Assembly: GCA_963969395.1 (NCBI GenBank)
Contig: OZ017804.1
Location: 20,026,001 to 20,090,000, forward strand
Reading direction: 5' to 3'
From: Pseudoscleropodium purum
Taxonomy: Eukaryota > Streptophyta > Bryopsida > Hypnales > Brachytheciaceae
Length of the DNA: 64,000 bases
Position 1 is the stretch's first letter. Each line of letters starts with the position of its first letter. The position numbers and the translations under genes were made by a program. The notes under the pieces are model-generated. The model did no database searches and was not told the origin of the DNA. It was given only the letters and a program-made list of their open reading frames with translations. Shown here piece after piece: positions 25,201 to 36,869 of this stretch.

Positions 25201-25740
25201 GGGTCTAGAAGCCTATTTTGGGCCTTTTCCCTCATAGCTATTCCCTGCAACAAGGGGAATGGCCCACTGTCAGAATTTTTTTTTTCATAAAAAAATTTTT
25301 AAAAAATAAAAAAATAAAAAAATAAAAATTTAGTCTCCAAATGCAAAAAATAAAAATAAAAAAAATAAAAAAAGATTTTTTTTGGTCAATGACGTGGCAA
25401 GGTCTCGGCCACGTTAGACCACTGCGCCGAACCTGTTTCTTGCGTTCAAAGGCTATGATAATTCGTAGGCATCTAGAGGCCCCAAAAATCTTCTAATGGT
25501 TTACCTTCCTTCTTAGGTATTCCAACTTAATGACCTAATCCTATCTACTCCTAACTTCTCTTTAAATTCATATCCTTCCTTCCATCTATTGTATATTGTT
25601 TTTCTTTTGTTATAAATGTCAGTTGGACCTTGGTGGACTTCTACTTTTTCTAATTGGTTGTCTATTCTACTTACATCTAATCAGGAGTTCCTTCCTTTCT
25701 AATTAGGGTTCTCCCCCTTTAATCCTTAATGGCTCACTTA
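22217..25740. other. no gene recognised; AT low-complexity at 25275-25380
   Basis: Intergenic DNA. At 22380-22490 a short degenerate repeat contains AATGCAACAWTATAAGATG. Around 25275-25380 the sequence is almost only A and T with AAAAATAAAA strings. Open frames at 22736-23074 and 24850-25077 show no domain and no neighbouring exon, so they are not called. Confidence 0.5.
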
Positions 25741-26215
25741 GGTTTGGAGAGTGTAGCCCCTAGTTTGGGGAGTGCAACTACTGGCTTTCAAAAGTATTGG
25801 CTTTGGACTCAGAGGTCCTATTATTGGATTTACGGGTGCTGGCTCTAGGTTTTGGGGAACTATTGTTTGGATCTCAAGGGGTTTTGGCTTGGAATTAGGG
25901 GATCGATGCTAGCCGAATATCAATGGTTCTCTATGGGTTTGGGAAGCTGATTTTGAATTTTTGAGAAGGTTGGCTCTAGGTTTCGAGGAGACTAGCTTTG
26001 GATTTCGCAGAATTACTGTTGGATCTTAGGGGGTGTTGGCTCTAGGTTTCGAGGGAACTAGCTTTAGATTTCGGGGGTGCTGGCTTGGACTTAAGGGATC
26101 ACTGTTGCCTGGGTATCAACGGTTCTCACAAGTTCAAGGGCTGGCTTTGGATTTAGGGAGTCTACTAGTTGGATTTTGGGGAGTGCTAACTTTGGATTCC
26201 AAAGGAATTATGTCA
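25741..26215. repeat. degenerate G/T-rich minisatellite
   Basis: Strings such as GGCTCTAGGTTTCGAGG and GCTTTGGATTT recur many times. A larger unit of roughly 190-200 bp is visible, for example GCTTGGAATTAGGGGATC near 25885 against GCTTGGACTTAAGGGATC near 26082, each followed by a similar TATCAAYGGTTCTC. The units are too diverged to count reliably. Confidence 0.6.
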
Positions 26216-27203
26216 TGCCCCTATTTCCTTGGGGTGTCGAAGTGCCTTAGTAAGCAAGAGGGATCTTGGTGGTGACTCCCTAAGCCTTGCAATAGTCTAA
26301 GAAGAGAGAATGAAACACTCCCGAGAAAATAGGGCACAATAGCGTCCTGAATTTGAAGGTTATGGTAAATTGACACAGATGCTTAAAAAGCTCTTGAAAA
26401 GACGCACCTAACCATCTAAAGAACGCATGATTTGGATTAGTGAGTCAAAAGTTATGGCCGCTCAAAGTTAAGGCTATCTTAGTGACAGCGGGACACTTAG
26501 AGATTTCAAGGGGGTTGCTTCTAGGCAATACTTCTTGGAATAAGGCATGTGACATACCATTGAAAAGCTATGAACACAAGAAAACTATAATGACAAGAAT
26601 TACGAGGTTCTAAGATATGAATGAAAAGTTATGGCCAAAGAGAGGGGTCGTAGTGAAGGCAAAATGGCCTCACCGGGTGGACCTGAATCTTTGAAGGGTC
26701 ATAATTTAGTGAGAACTTATCCAAATGGGGTAATTGAAGATTCCATTGGAACTGGATTTTTGTGTAGATATCTAAAATAGACTTGAATGTGGAATTTTGA
26801 GCTTTGACCACAAAGTTATGTAGTTTGGAAGTTTAGAGGGGTTCAAATGGTGATGTAACATGGCTATTTCGGTTGGAAATGGGTGGTCTTCCAAAATCCA
26901 AGGTAGATTGGATATCCCCTCTGACATAAAAGGGGGGATAAATCTCATCTCCACAAAAGTACTATAGGAGGGGTTGGTCTCTTTCTTCCCTCTCTCTTAG
27001 AGCCTTGGTGAGTCTTGATGAATCCCGGTGATTCAAAGTTGATGGTGAAACTTCACCACCAGTTCTAAGGCACCATGGGGTACTTGTGTGAAGTGTCCTA
27101 TGGCACCAATTGAAATGGAAACCCACCCCGAAATAGCCCACATTCAATGTATCATGAGTTAGGAGTCCCGATTAGCAATGCCAAAAAGAGCAACAAATAC
27201 ACT
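26216..27203. other. possible LTR-like fragment, no gene
   Basis: The stretch starts near TGTCATGCCCC and includes a TATA-like ACATAAAAGGGG near 26926 followed by a pyrimidine-rich tract with TCTTTCTTCCCTCTCTCTTA near 26978, as in many LTR promoters. No second copy, no target duplication and no coding region are visible, so the assignment is tentative. Confidence 0.25.
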
Positions 27204-27560
27204 CACTATAAGAATCTGGCGTTTTTTGAAACATCAGAAAAAACAGGGTCTGACGTTACGTTTGATGGAACGCAAGTCAACATTGATGTCTAAAAAAATT
27301 CGTTATAACCGATAGGCAAAAAACGTGTGAAAAACGTGGGAGAAACGTGCCATTTTTTTGAGGACATCACGTGAAACGCAGGCAAAAGAGCAATCCTTGA
27401 AGTGACATGTAGAGGCCACGTCACTGCCATGTCACTGCCCCATAGACTTTGGCGGACGGGCAGTGCCACGTGGGACACTTTATCATCCATGACGTGTCTG
27501 TTGACGTGGACCCTTGTAAAATTTGACGTGGACTCATAAAATCTGATGTGGCATTTGTGG
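27204..27560 (+). mobile_element. possible left end of a CACTA-type element
   Basis: CACTATAAGAATCTGG at 27204 resembles the CACTATAAGAA ends of plant CACTA elements. The following 350 bp holds many ACGT-centred strings (AACGTG, CACGTGG, TGACGTGGAC, TTGACGTGGACTC), reminiscent of subterminal repeats. I found no matching right end and no transposase in the window. Confidence 0.3.
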
Positions 27561-28239
27561 CACATTTTGTGGCTTCAAATTTATGGTGCTCTGTGATGTT
27601 ATGTGTGATGTTCTCTTTGACGCAAAGATGTTTTTTGGGACACCATGTTGGACATGGTCCATGTTTATTGGAACATCATGTGGGACATACGTTACATTCA
27701 AAGACAGTGAAACGTTTGTACCAATGTCAGTTCTGGCATTCAATGGAGCGACACATGTAGCACTTTATAGGTTGCTGCGTTTCAATGAATGTTATTATGG
27801 ACATGGTCTTCCACTTGTTTTGAAAAAAGCCCTGTTTTCATCAGCATTCTATATAACATGCAATTATTTCGAGTACACTAAATTCCTAATAGCAAAGCCG
27901 TGGTTCCAAACGGAAACACAATCATGAAGTACAAAGTTCAAAGTTCAAAGCTCAAGGCACCGTTCAAGACAACATAGAGCATTTCATATTCATAGAAGAA
28001 AGCATAAGAGCAAAATGTACAAAATCAACATCTAAGTCTTCCTCCCAAGATATGTCTAAGTGAAAAGGCTATGTTTGACGGGATCAAGGATGTTGGGGCT
28101 CCCTCTACTACAGTTAGCAATTCCGCACGTCCTCGCCCTATAGTATGCCTCAAAATATTACACCTCCTTTGCCTTCCTTCCACCAATTGAGCACACTATG
28201 TCCAATGTTCAAAAGAACACGCGCGCTTGTCGCATGCGA
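27561..28239. other. no gene recognised
   Basis: The open frames near 27583-27927 are overlapping and lack recognisable motifs. Nothing else is supported here. Confidence 0.4.
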
Positions 28240-29230
28240 CATCATGCGTGCCATGGCAAAGGAACCGTCATTTCTTCTTTGCTGCTAGGTGCTTCTTTCC
28301 ACTCTGCAACAGTCCTCAATAAGTCAAAAAAACACTTTCTATTAGAGTAGATGAAAATTTTAAAGATTCTTCCTAGTGGGCTATGCTTGAGTTCAATAAG
28401 CATTCTATGAATCCATGATGAGCCAACATACAATTGCATGCACTACAACATTAAAAAAAGGCCACATGGAATAAGTGAGACTTACCTTTGCACTTACTTG
28501 GGCCGGTTTTGAGAGACCCACTAGCTTGGGAGGGGGATTTTTTGTACCAGTTGCTTTAGATGCCACCTCTGATCTTCTTGCAGCCGTTGTGGTCTTCCCG
28601 CCGCATCGAGGCCGGCTTGACTCACCTGCGACTTCAATGTGTTCCTACAATCACATGAAACTAGAGTGTTTCACATTTGCACTCCCATAGACTACTAGGC
28701 CATCTTCATGACATGATAGCGCAGGCGCATTAGAGGAGGAACTCAAGTCTTGTCTGCACTGTTCACTTTGTATTTCCACCTCTATAGAAACTGACTGCGT
28801 CGCGCTTGACATCACATGGTGTCATGCGCAACATCCAACTTTATGTCCGCCTTGACACACATTTCTCTTTAGTAAGGCAAGAGTGGCACCTTCTACAAGA
28901 ATGCTTCAATGTCGGCATTGAAGGGATGAAATTCAAAAAAACAAAATGTACTAGAACTAAATCTGTGCACCTCAACATTTAGAAACATAGGAACTGCCAA
29001 CTCTTGCTACTTGTGGCGGAAAGGAAGTCTCTAGCGTGCCTTCATTTCCCTCAATTGGTGGCTGCGTTGTATCGTTGTCCACCATTGTGTAGACGTCTCC
29101 TTCCTCTTCCTTAGCTTCTTTGCCCTCGGCTTCTGGGCTTCTTACTTTGGAGACATCTTCGATGACTGGCACGGTGTCCTCTTGGACATCAGTGTTGACG
29201 TCGGCTTTGACGACATCCTAGATAGCCTCA

Positions 29231-31567
29231 TGTCGCAGCACAGGGCAGGTCAATTCCCCATTATACTCACAAAAATCGCTCTAGAGTATAACTAAGTGAC
29301 TCTAAAGATCGAACCCACGAGATCCTGTGAAGTATCTAGCTCTATTAAGCAGTTAAGCTAAGTCAATATCCCAATCTTACTTTCCGGTCCTAGATCTAGA
29401 ACTAGAAATACCTCCACACCGGATAACTATAGACCGGATTTCCCCTTCTTCCGGTCCTACTAACTATCCGGTCCATACAAATACCCAAATCCCAAGATCT
29501 CACAACTTCCGATCCTGGAAATCCGTCCTGACCAATCCGGTCGGGATGGTCATCCTGTATCCGTAATCCTATCCGGTTTAGTTTTGCCTCTGTTTCACCA
29601 TCAGAGGGGTCGCCGCTTACATTTGAGAGTGGTAGGCCCACCACTCCTTCCGTGACTTATAGTGGCTGAAGACCCACTGTCCTACTTCCTAAACTCCTAA
29701 GCTAATCCGGATCCGGTTTGGTCCTTCACAACAACCCAGATAGCAATCCGGGTTGTAGGTCACTCAAAGACCCCACACTCGACCCTCTCATACTACAACG
29801 ACCTTGATGCTACTTCCGATTCGTGCGAAGACAGGTGGTTACAAGTGTACCCGTCCGTTCCAACATCAACTAAAGTTCTTCCGTTTACCAACTAAGGCGG
29901 TAAGACCTCACAGGAGATCGGACACTCGACCGGATTTCCCACCCGGGAGTTCTAGCGCAGCTAAGGAATCCCTCCCTACCCGCCTAGCCTAACAACGGCT
30001 TTCTCACCCGGAATCTCAAACTCTAGACGTGCTGAGGAACTAAGTTCACTCCCAACTCTTCGATACCTACTCACATGCACCTTGGATCGGAAAAGAAACA
30101 CCAAGGGGAGAAATCACTCACAAACCGGCTCGTACTATCCTAACTCCACATCATACAATCCTGTCGCGCTGGAGAGAGACACACAATGAGGAGAAGAGAA
30201 AGGTACAAGAGGTTTGCAAAATGAAAAACTCCCAGTTCCCATCTCAGGAACCGATTTATATACAAAGGGTAAAAACCCTAAAAGCACAAAAAGGAGCGGA
30301 AAACCCGTGGGGGTCCGCCGCCATCCTAATCTAACTTCCGGTCTAACCTAATACTGTTGAGCCGGATCCGGATCCGGATCCGCTCCTACTCCTAACTGAA
30401 ATCAAAATCCTATCTACTCTACAACCCTAGATCCTATTGTCGGGCTTCCGACCTTCGGAACCAGCTCCTCGAAGACTTCACTCAAATTCCGGACCCGTTC
30501 CCCCTCCGCAGGGTTAGATCCGGGTGAAGACTCCAGGTCGATTGTGATATCCGGTCTCCTGCCCGGAGTCTCAGCCCGGGTAGACTTCTTGGACTCAGGA
30601 GTCCAATCCTTCCTATCCTTCGCAATAGTCGCGTCCGGAAAGATATCCGGTAGCGAGATGTCCGAAAGATGTATGCCCTTGGAGCACGTTGCTCCAGTCA
30701 GCTTCCGGCTGCTTTCCTCAATCCGGTCCGCAGCCTTCCGCCCCTCCACCATTGCCGTCTCCACCTGCTCAGCGAAGTCGGCGAGAATCCGGACCATCCG
30801 GGAACCGGATAGTTTCTTCTCTTCGTGGATCTTCTCGTCGAAGAGCTTCGCTTTGGCGGCGGCCGTTCCGGTTTCTCCCAGGGTCGCCTTGATTCGCTCG
30901 GCTATCTTCCGAGTTTCCTCCGCCATCTCCCGGGTGGTCGTCACGTCTTCCCGATAGGCAAAAAGAGTTGCCTTCAGGTTATCCACCTCCTCCTGCAACT
31001 GGCGGATCTTTGCTTCCTGCTTCCGGCTCTCTTCCGGATTGGTGATGCACTCCGCCACCTGTTCTGCCAACTTGCTATCCGGTGGCGCACCTACCAACTT
31101 TCCGATCGCCGCAAGCGTCCTGTGCTTGACCTCCCAATCCTCCCTGATGTTGCAGAGGACGTTGATAAGACCGTTGAACGGATCTTGCATTTCCGGGTCT
31201 CCCTCGGAAACGGTCTTCTCGGCTTCCGGTTTCTCTTCCGAGGCCGGTCTGTCTTGACCGGGAGGCGTCAACTTCTGTCGCTTGATCGACGGCATCGGCT
31301 CCTCCTTTTATAGTCCCTGGACCCTTTCCGGTTTGTCATCATGAATCCGGTTTATCATCATAATCCGGTCCTAGACCTAATCCGTGTTGCATTCCGTTTC
31401 CGTCGTTAGTTACTCCTGACCGGATTAGATCCAAGAGGCCCACTACTTCACGTTCCGTGCTAATTTTGAGTTTTCCTTCTCCACCTTATTGGATCCGGTT
31501 CCCTAATGACTAGTTTCCGTTCCTATTTTGGTGTATACTAAGAAAATCAAAATTTTAAGCTGCGACA
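29231..31567 (-). mobile_element. TG...CA element copy 1 (2337 bp, internally deleted)
   Basis: The ends are TGTCGCAGC and GCTGCGACA, a perfect 9-bp inverted repeat, flanked by CCTCA on both sides (29226-29230 and 31568-31572). Compared with the 3.3-kb copies, the 5' leader and the N-terminal half of the coding region are missing. The join lies in a GCTCCTCCT string present at both deletion edges, which points to deletion between short repeats. The insertion sits inside an exon of the broken minus-strand gene. Small differences place it with copies 2 and 3. Confidence 0.93.
30414..31295 (-). CDS. C-terminal 293-aa remnant of the element protein
   Basis: The frame opens at MPSIKRQKLTPP and matches the C-terminal half of the 552-aa protein, including the coiled-coil part. 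The N-terminal domain is lost, and a 7-residue stretch (HKRGTPP) is also missing between short repeats. The deletion puts the promoter string CTATAAAAGGAGGAG only a few bases before this ATG, so normal initiation about 30 bp past the TATA box would leave the ATG out of the transcript. It is therefore probably not made from this ATG. Confidence 0.6.
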   Translation of the reverse strand: MPSIKRQKLTPPGQDRPASEEKPEAEKTVSEGDPEMQDPFNGLINVLCNIREDWEVKHRTLAAIGKLVGAPPDSKLAEQVAECITNPEESRKQEAKIRQLQEEVDNLKATLFAYREDVTTTREMAEETRKIAERIKATLGETGTAAAKAKLFDEKIHEEKKLSGSRMVRILADFAEQVETAMVEGRKAADRIEESSRKLTGATCSKGIHLSDISLPDIFPDATIAKDRKDWTPESKKSTRAETPGRRPDITIDLESSPGSNPAEGERVRNLSEVFEELVPKVGSPTIGSRVVE

Positions 31568-32030
31568 CCTCATTGCTGGGGTGGATGTCCACTCCGACAT
31601 TCCCACCAACACCGCCATCGCCCATACAAAGGACAGGCTGCGCAGCATCGCCAAGAGTCTCTGGATTTTCCACTGGAGTAGGGTCATCACTTTGCAATAC
31701 CCTCTTCGGCGCTGCTATGGTTGGTGTAAGAGCCAGTGGATCCAATGTGAGAACTGCCTCCGTGCCCCCCTGCGTTGCACTGCTACATAATTGGCCCTGC
31801 CCTTCAAGAATGCTCTGCATCATGTCCTCCAAGTTCTTGTGGGATGCTTTCAATGTGTCCCCTAAGCGATTGAGGCTAATCTCTAGATCAATTACTCGTG
31901 TGCGCATCTCTTCCATGTCTCTGCCATGCGGTGCTCGCCCTTTGCGCTTTTGTTGTTGCTACTGCTCATATTCCAATGCAACCTCTGCATCCACCTCTGT
32001 ATCAAAGGGAGCACGGTTGTGCAACATAGT

Positions 32031-32931
32031 CTACAAGAAAAATCACATTTGGTTAGACCGTCACTTGAGGCAGATCGTCTTCATGGACAAAGAATAAGGC
32101 AAGCCCATAGACAGCCAGTGCTAAACGTAATAAGCCATAGTACTGTTTGGGTGAGATGTACACTGCTGCCAAGAGCGAGGGTCAATACCAAATGGCCTCT
32201 GTCAACTCTGATGTATGATACAACGTCTAAACTGACATGCCTAATGAACTTCACATTGACATCATTCGTCAAGTAAGGCCATATTCGTTAATTTGAGACA
32301 AAGTGAGGTCTCATTTTCATACAACTTGAAAATGTAGAAAAAGCTTTACTTAAATTGAGACATTAGGGGAATATTGAGACTTTCAAATGTCAATTTCCAT
32401 GTGTAATCATTTACTTATTGTTTTGGAAAGTAGCAAGTGCTTATTGAACATTTAAATTTTGCAAAATTTTATTATGAATATAGAAATACTGCAATTAATA
32501 AGACAGTAAAGTGAGACAATCCATTAAATTGAGACTTGCATGTGTTTAGATTTAGGGTCTAAAGACTCTTTATTCTATATTGTAATAAAAAGAAACATAA
32601 TTATTTCTATCCCTTATGATTGTACAATACATTTGCAGAGAATTCAAAAACATCATAATAAGAAAAATGACTTCATTGATAGAAATCAGTAGTCATCCGG
32701 CGCTAGATTGCTTTTGTATCATAACAAACTTAATACATTCATATGTCCATGTGTAGAGCTCAAAATATGCAAAAACTAAAAATAATATTTTCAACTATAT
32801 AAACAACACTTCACTTATTTAAGTACGAATTCTTCATCCGTGGATTGAAGATTCTAACTAGTCTCTTCTTCAACCATAAAAGCTGCCAATGATGCTTTAA
32901 TGATCTCAATTTGCTTTTTCGAAATTGATGC
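32031..32931. other. gap between two minus-strand genes, no gene recognised
   Basis: Mostly AT-rich. It lies downstream of the transposase-like stop codon and upstream of the acceptor of the coiled-coil gene. The open frames inside are short and unsupported. Confidence 0.45.
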
Positions 32932-35686
32932 TCACGGGTTTGCTGTTCCATTTCTAAAACTAGGCTTCCATGCTGTCATAATACAATCTGTATTCGACCA
33001 TGTTGGAGATATTATTGTGTCTTCACGCCATTGAATCCCTCCATTTGTGTCCCACCCACCATAAGTCTCCATGTCAATGTTTCGATCCGAAGCTGGTGTC
33101 CAATACTGAATTTGGATTTGTTTTATGTGCGATGGATCTGGATTCGGCTTTGTAATCGCCCTTGCAAGCCAAAATGGCTTTGGGTCACCATCTGGACGGC
33201 GCACTACAACAAATGAACCTGCATACGTATCACGTACAATACGAAATGAAGGTGGAGGACGATCACGCCTACGTCCAACAAAGGGGTGATCCTCTGCTTC
33301 TTCTTCATTCATTGTGCCATCTCTTTGCCTTCGGTCAATGTCGTCATGAGTGACTCTAGAAGTAGGCCAAAAAGCATCTAATAGCCTCTCTCGCACTTGT
33401 AGAGGTGCATCAAATGCAGCTCTAACACCCACCCAATACTTCTTGATGGGATCATTTTTTCGTCTAAATTCTCCAGAGGCATCGTCGTTGGCCATTTGGT
33501 TCCAATAAGCAATGAAACCATTTAATCCTTCTTTTACCTCAACAAAGGCTTTAATCTGCTCCGATTTTAGAAGTAGTGGACTACCATTGGGTACTTTAGG
33601 ACGCCCATCTTCAGTCTCATTCCACAACCGAATTCCTTTGCCATTTTCCGGCAACCAGTCCTTGTCAGTGCAAAGGTCCTTATACTCCATTATGGGCCAT
33701 CCATCAGAATTCATAGAAAACTTGAACTGTTGGGAAAAAGAATGACCTTCTAAAAAATTTCCACCTGTGCCCAAATATCCATGCACAAATGTCTTGAAGT
33801 CCGGAACCTCCTCTATAAGATGAGGAATTACGGGGTGTGATTCACAATCCATAAATGATTTCATCAACTTCGGAAGTGTTGGATAGTCATTCATTTTCAA
33901 CTTCGTGCTCCATCGACCAAAAAGAGCATCGATGTCTTCGTGAGTATGCCCAACAATAAGGAAATTTATGTATACCTCCTTGAAAATGCCTTTGTACACT
34001 AGCAAAGAGCAATAGGCAAAAACCCATCGGTTCTTGTTGTCTCCAGAGCAATTATCAAGCTGCAAAGTTAATATTGGTGGAAGAGGATGAGCCAAAAGTG
34101 ATTCATCAAAAGGGGGAAGTAGTGAATCCAAGCAAGCTTCTGAACCACTCAAAAGCGCCTTTGTTAACAAGGATTACCCTTCTTCTACTGAAAATAAATT
34201 GCGGGAAGAATTCTTTGGAGGTGTTTCTAAATCACGCAATAATTTTGCAATGGATCCAACAGTATGTTTTGAGTCTGTTGGAAATATGTTGAGGCCATAG
34301 TGTGCATATCGGACATCACCATGACCATGTGCTATCATACCCGTCACAGCAATGGGCATCTTCATAAAAGGATCTATCGACTTGGTCTTGTGAGAGAAGT
34401 GTGGCGAAGCCGTCTTGGAGTGATCCATTTTGTCATGAATGATAGTGAGCATTTTGTCAGGGTATTTTTCAGATATATAACGATTTGCATAGTACAATTC
34501 TCTATGTGCCCTTTGGCCTACAAGGTGAATATTTAAAAGTGTAGACCACTTTTCTTGTGCAACCGAAAATGGAGTGCATGCACATCTGAGTTGCTTGTAT
34601 CGATCACACAAGCCACAACGCGCAAAAGTATCTCCTCGAGCCTTTGGTGCATACTCTGGAAAAGAAGCACACCGAATGTTGCTCAAGCCACCAGATGATA
34701 TTGGCTGTAAATTCAACATTGCATTGGCCTCATTGAAGATTGGCAATTGGTCACGCCAACGAAATGGTGATGGCAAAATCATTGCGGTCACTTTCTCTCC
34801 AGACTCCATTGTCCTAGTTTTATGTGGCATTTTGTCTGCATTCGACACAAGCAATGTCCGAAGCGTGGCAGTTGCTTACAAGGTATGTGTACGGGGTTTC
34901 TTGGACCCCGAATTCCCGTGCCCCTCTGCTTGATTCCCAGCTCTAGCCATTTCCTTGTACCTATAGAAAGTTGTTTTTGATATACCGTGGATGGTGTACC
35001 AAGCTAGAGGACACACTTCCCTTCCTTTCAAGGTGATACAATCCTTGCCGTCATTGTCTTTGTGGATTTGCCGATGTACCTCAAGAAGACACTTCTTGCA
35101 GGCATACACTCCGTCATTCACATGAAGTTGGCACCGGATGGCTTGAATTTGTCCACGTGGGAAAGGTTGTAAGCAATTTTTCACACAACATGTTATAGTT
35201 GATACTTCAACAATAGACTGCATTATGAGGAGGGATTCCTTTTTTGGAGGAAGATTAGGCTCAAGCCTTTCACGCATGCTTTCATACCATCGAAGTCCTT
35301 TACGAACTCTTCTCTTCGCGGTAGACACAGCTGTATTGTAAATGTACGTTTGATCATGGTCATACAAACTGGCACCATTCAGAAATACTTGTTTAATGTG
35401 CCAAGATCGCATTGACCACATCCAAAAGGACGGAACTTCCTCTTCACATAAAGACTCTACAATTTGAATGGCCACTCGATCATCACCCAAAGGCTCTCCA
35501 TTTGTATCGATGACGAGCTCGGGATCCACATTATAACAAATTGCATTTGCGACATCATCCCCAGCATCGTTTCTGATAGTGACTGGCATCGTATTCCATT
35601 TTGCTCGAGGAATTCCATCACACTGAAAAACTCCTTCAGGTAGTGTAGGTACAGAAGTTGTAAACTCTTCAGGTGTATGAAATGTT
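32932..35686 (-). pseudogene. DUF7869-type transposase-like gene with two in-frame TAA codons
   Basis: One reading frame runs from a TTTTTCTTGCAG acceptor (exon start at 35686) to the stop at 32932, broken only by TAA at 34876-34878 and 34174-34176. The N-terminal part has a Cys/His cluster (CCVKNC, IRCQLH, ACKKC) and then VCPLAWYTIHGISKTTFYRYKE. The middle part has GLCDRYKQLR, HDKMDHSKTASP and AHGHGDVRYAHYGL. The last part has LTLQLDNCSGDNKNR and VGHTHEDIDALF, the conserved acidic positions of the DUF7869 family, commonly read as an RNase-H-fold integrase-like core, then a C-terminal segment with QYWTP. No deletion or frameshift is seen. A first exon upstream of 35686 was not identified. It is transcribed away from the left palindrome array. 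Confidence 0.75.
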
Positions 35687-35888
35687 CTGCAAGAAAAAGT
35701 ACCCAAAATATTAATTTAAATACACATCCCTTAAACAACTGATGATGCTAGAGTATTAGAAATGTATCATCCACTTGATGAAAAGTAAGAATAGATAAGA
35801 TATAGATGGACTGACTGTAAAGAATTTAAAAATGTATCGTGTCAACTTTCATCTAATGTCAAAAGTAATGTAATCTGATTTTGAATAG

Positions 35889-35911
35889 TTTATCGTTGAG
35901 TCAATGATAAA
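35889..35911. repeat. isolated 23-bp palindrome outside the left arm
   Basis: TTTATCGTTGA, a central G, then TCAATGATAAA: the same dyad as in the arm arrays. It lies 50 bp outside the arm boundary, towards the transposase-like gene, so the motif is not confined to the duplicated DNA. Confidence 0.85.
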
Positions 35912-36051
35912 TACTATAAGCTTGTAGTAGGTCTAAGGTAAAATAAGCCATTGGCACTTTCTAAATGCTTCATAAACAGTCTTCTAATATGATCAACTCT
36001 ATATCACATCAATATACTGAGGTTCATATTCTAAATTTCTAGAATTGTTTA

Positions 36052-36074
36052 GTTATCGATGAGTTGACGATAAC
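36052..36074. repeat. degenerate palindrome next to the array (left arm)
   Basis: GTTATCGATGA, G, TTGACGATAAC: a variant of the array dyad, 126 bp before the first array member. Its mirror copy is at 56524-56546. Confidence 0.75.
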
Positions 36075-36177
36075 TTTGATGATAGAAAATAACATACAAA
36101 GTGATCATTTATATATTTCAGGCTAGCAATTACAATTGATTATTGTGAAATGAACACACCCTCAGATTTGAGTAAAA

Positions 36178-36801
36178 GTCATTGTTGACTCAACGATAAC
36201 TTTGTATATATTTCACAAAAGTTGATTATTGTGAAATGAACACACCTTTGGATTCTACCAAAAGTTATCATTGACTTAACGATAACTTTGCATATATTTC
36301 TCGATAGTTGATTATTGTGAAACGAACGCACCCACGGATTTGAATAAAAGTTATCATTGACTCAACGATAACTTGGCATATATTTCACAAAAGTTGATTA
36401 TTGTGAAATGAACGCACCTTTGGATTCTACCAAAAGTTATCATTGACTCAACGATAACTTTGCATATATTTCTCGATAGTTGATTATTGTGAAACGAACG
36501 CACCCTTGGATTCTACCAAAAGTTATCATTGACTCAACGATAACTTTGCATATATTTCTCGATAGTTGATTATTGTGAAACGAACGCATCTTCAGATTTG
36601 AATAAAAGTTATTGTTGACTCAACAATAACTTTGCATATATTTCTTGACAATGGATTATTGTGAAATGAACGCACCTTTGAATTCTACCAAAAGTTATCG
36701 TTGACTCAATGATAACTTTGGATATAGTTCACAACAGTTGATTATTGGAAATGAACGCACCTTTGAATTCTACCAAAAGTTATCGTTGACTCAATGATAA
36801 C
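36178..36801. repeat. array of eight 23-bp palindromes at 86-bp spacing (left arm)
   Basis: Palindromes start at 36178, 36264, 36350, 36436, 36522, 36608, 36694 and 36779, so the spacing is 86 bp six times and then 85. Each is an 11-nt arm close to GTTATCRTTGA, one central C, and TCAAYGATAAC. The linkers are also conserved (GTTGATTATTGTGAAAYGAACGCACC). Two linker types precede the dyads, one with TTTGAATAAAAG (A) and one with TTCTACCAAAAG (B), in the order A B A B B A B B. The core TGACTCA is a GCN4-like bZIP site. It could be a protein-binding array or a transposase-binding subterminal region; no binding protein is known. Confidence 0.92.
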
Positions 36802-36869
36802 TTTGCATATTTTTCACGACAGTTGATTATAACTAATACAAAGCAGTATACCTCGCGATTATAACATTC

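Larger units (their letters stand above)
28240..32030 (-). pseudogene. broken coiled-coil gene of the mobile complex, split by element copy 1
   Basis: An exon starts at 32030 after a TTTTTCTTGTAG acceptor and encodes a Gln/Lys-rich start, a helix (RVIDLEISLNRLGDTLKAS) and an acidic/Pro tail. It is interrupted by element copy 1 at 31567. With the element and one CCTCA removed, the frame continues at 29230 as NEAI*DVVKADV down to about 28971. In-frame TAG codons lie at 31959-31961 and 29218-29220. A further basic exon (28644-28486, good acceptor and GTAAGT donor) and another open segment (28439-28242) follow. I do not recognise the family. The style (acidic region, coiled coil, basic linkers) is like the tail of the methyltransferase-like gene at 63 kb. 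Confidence 0.5.

Noticed and set aside
29640..29670. TTATAGTGG as the right end of the CACTA-like element at 27204
   Set aside because: It lies inside element copy 1 and is present in all copies of that family, so it is part of that element.
30825..31313. Long frames on the opposite strand of the element protein gene
   Set aside because: They recur in every copy only because the GC-rich coding frame leaves the reverse frame open; they lack a promoter and motifs.
34840..34900. A short intron removing the TAA at 34876
   Set aside because: A donor-like GTAAGC exists, but the next acceptor is only about 40 nt away, too short for a plant intron, and the sequence downstream is conserved-looking coding sequence.
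32932..35686. Stop-codon readthrough or a changed genetic code in the transposase-like gene
   Set aside because: Other genes in the window use TAA, TAG and TGA as ordinary stops, and the right-hand gene has both stops and frame changes, so decay is the simpler reading.
36178..36801. CRISPR-like look of the regular palindromic repeats
   Set aside because: The linkers between the palindromes are themselves repeated, spacing is too long for spacers, no cas gene is present and the setting is eukaryotic.
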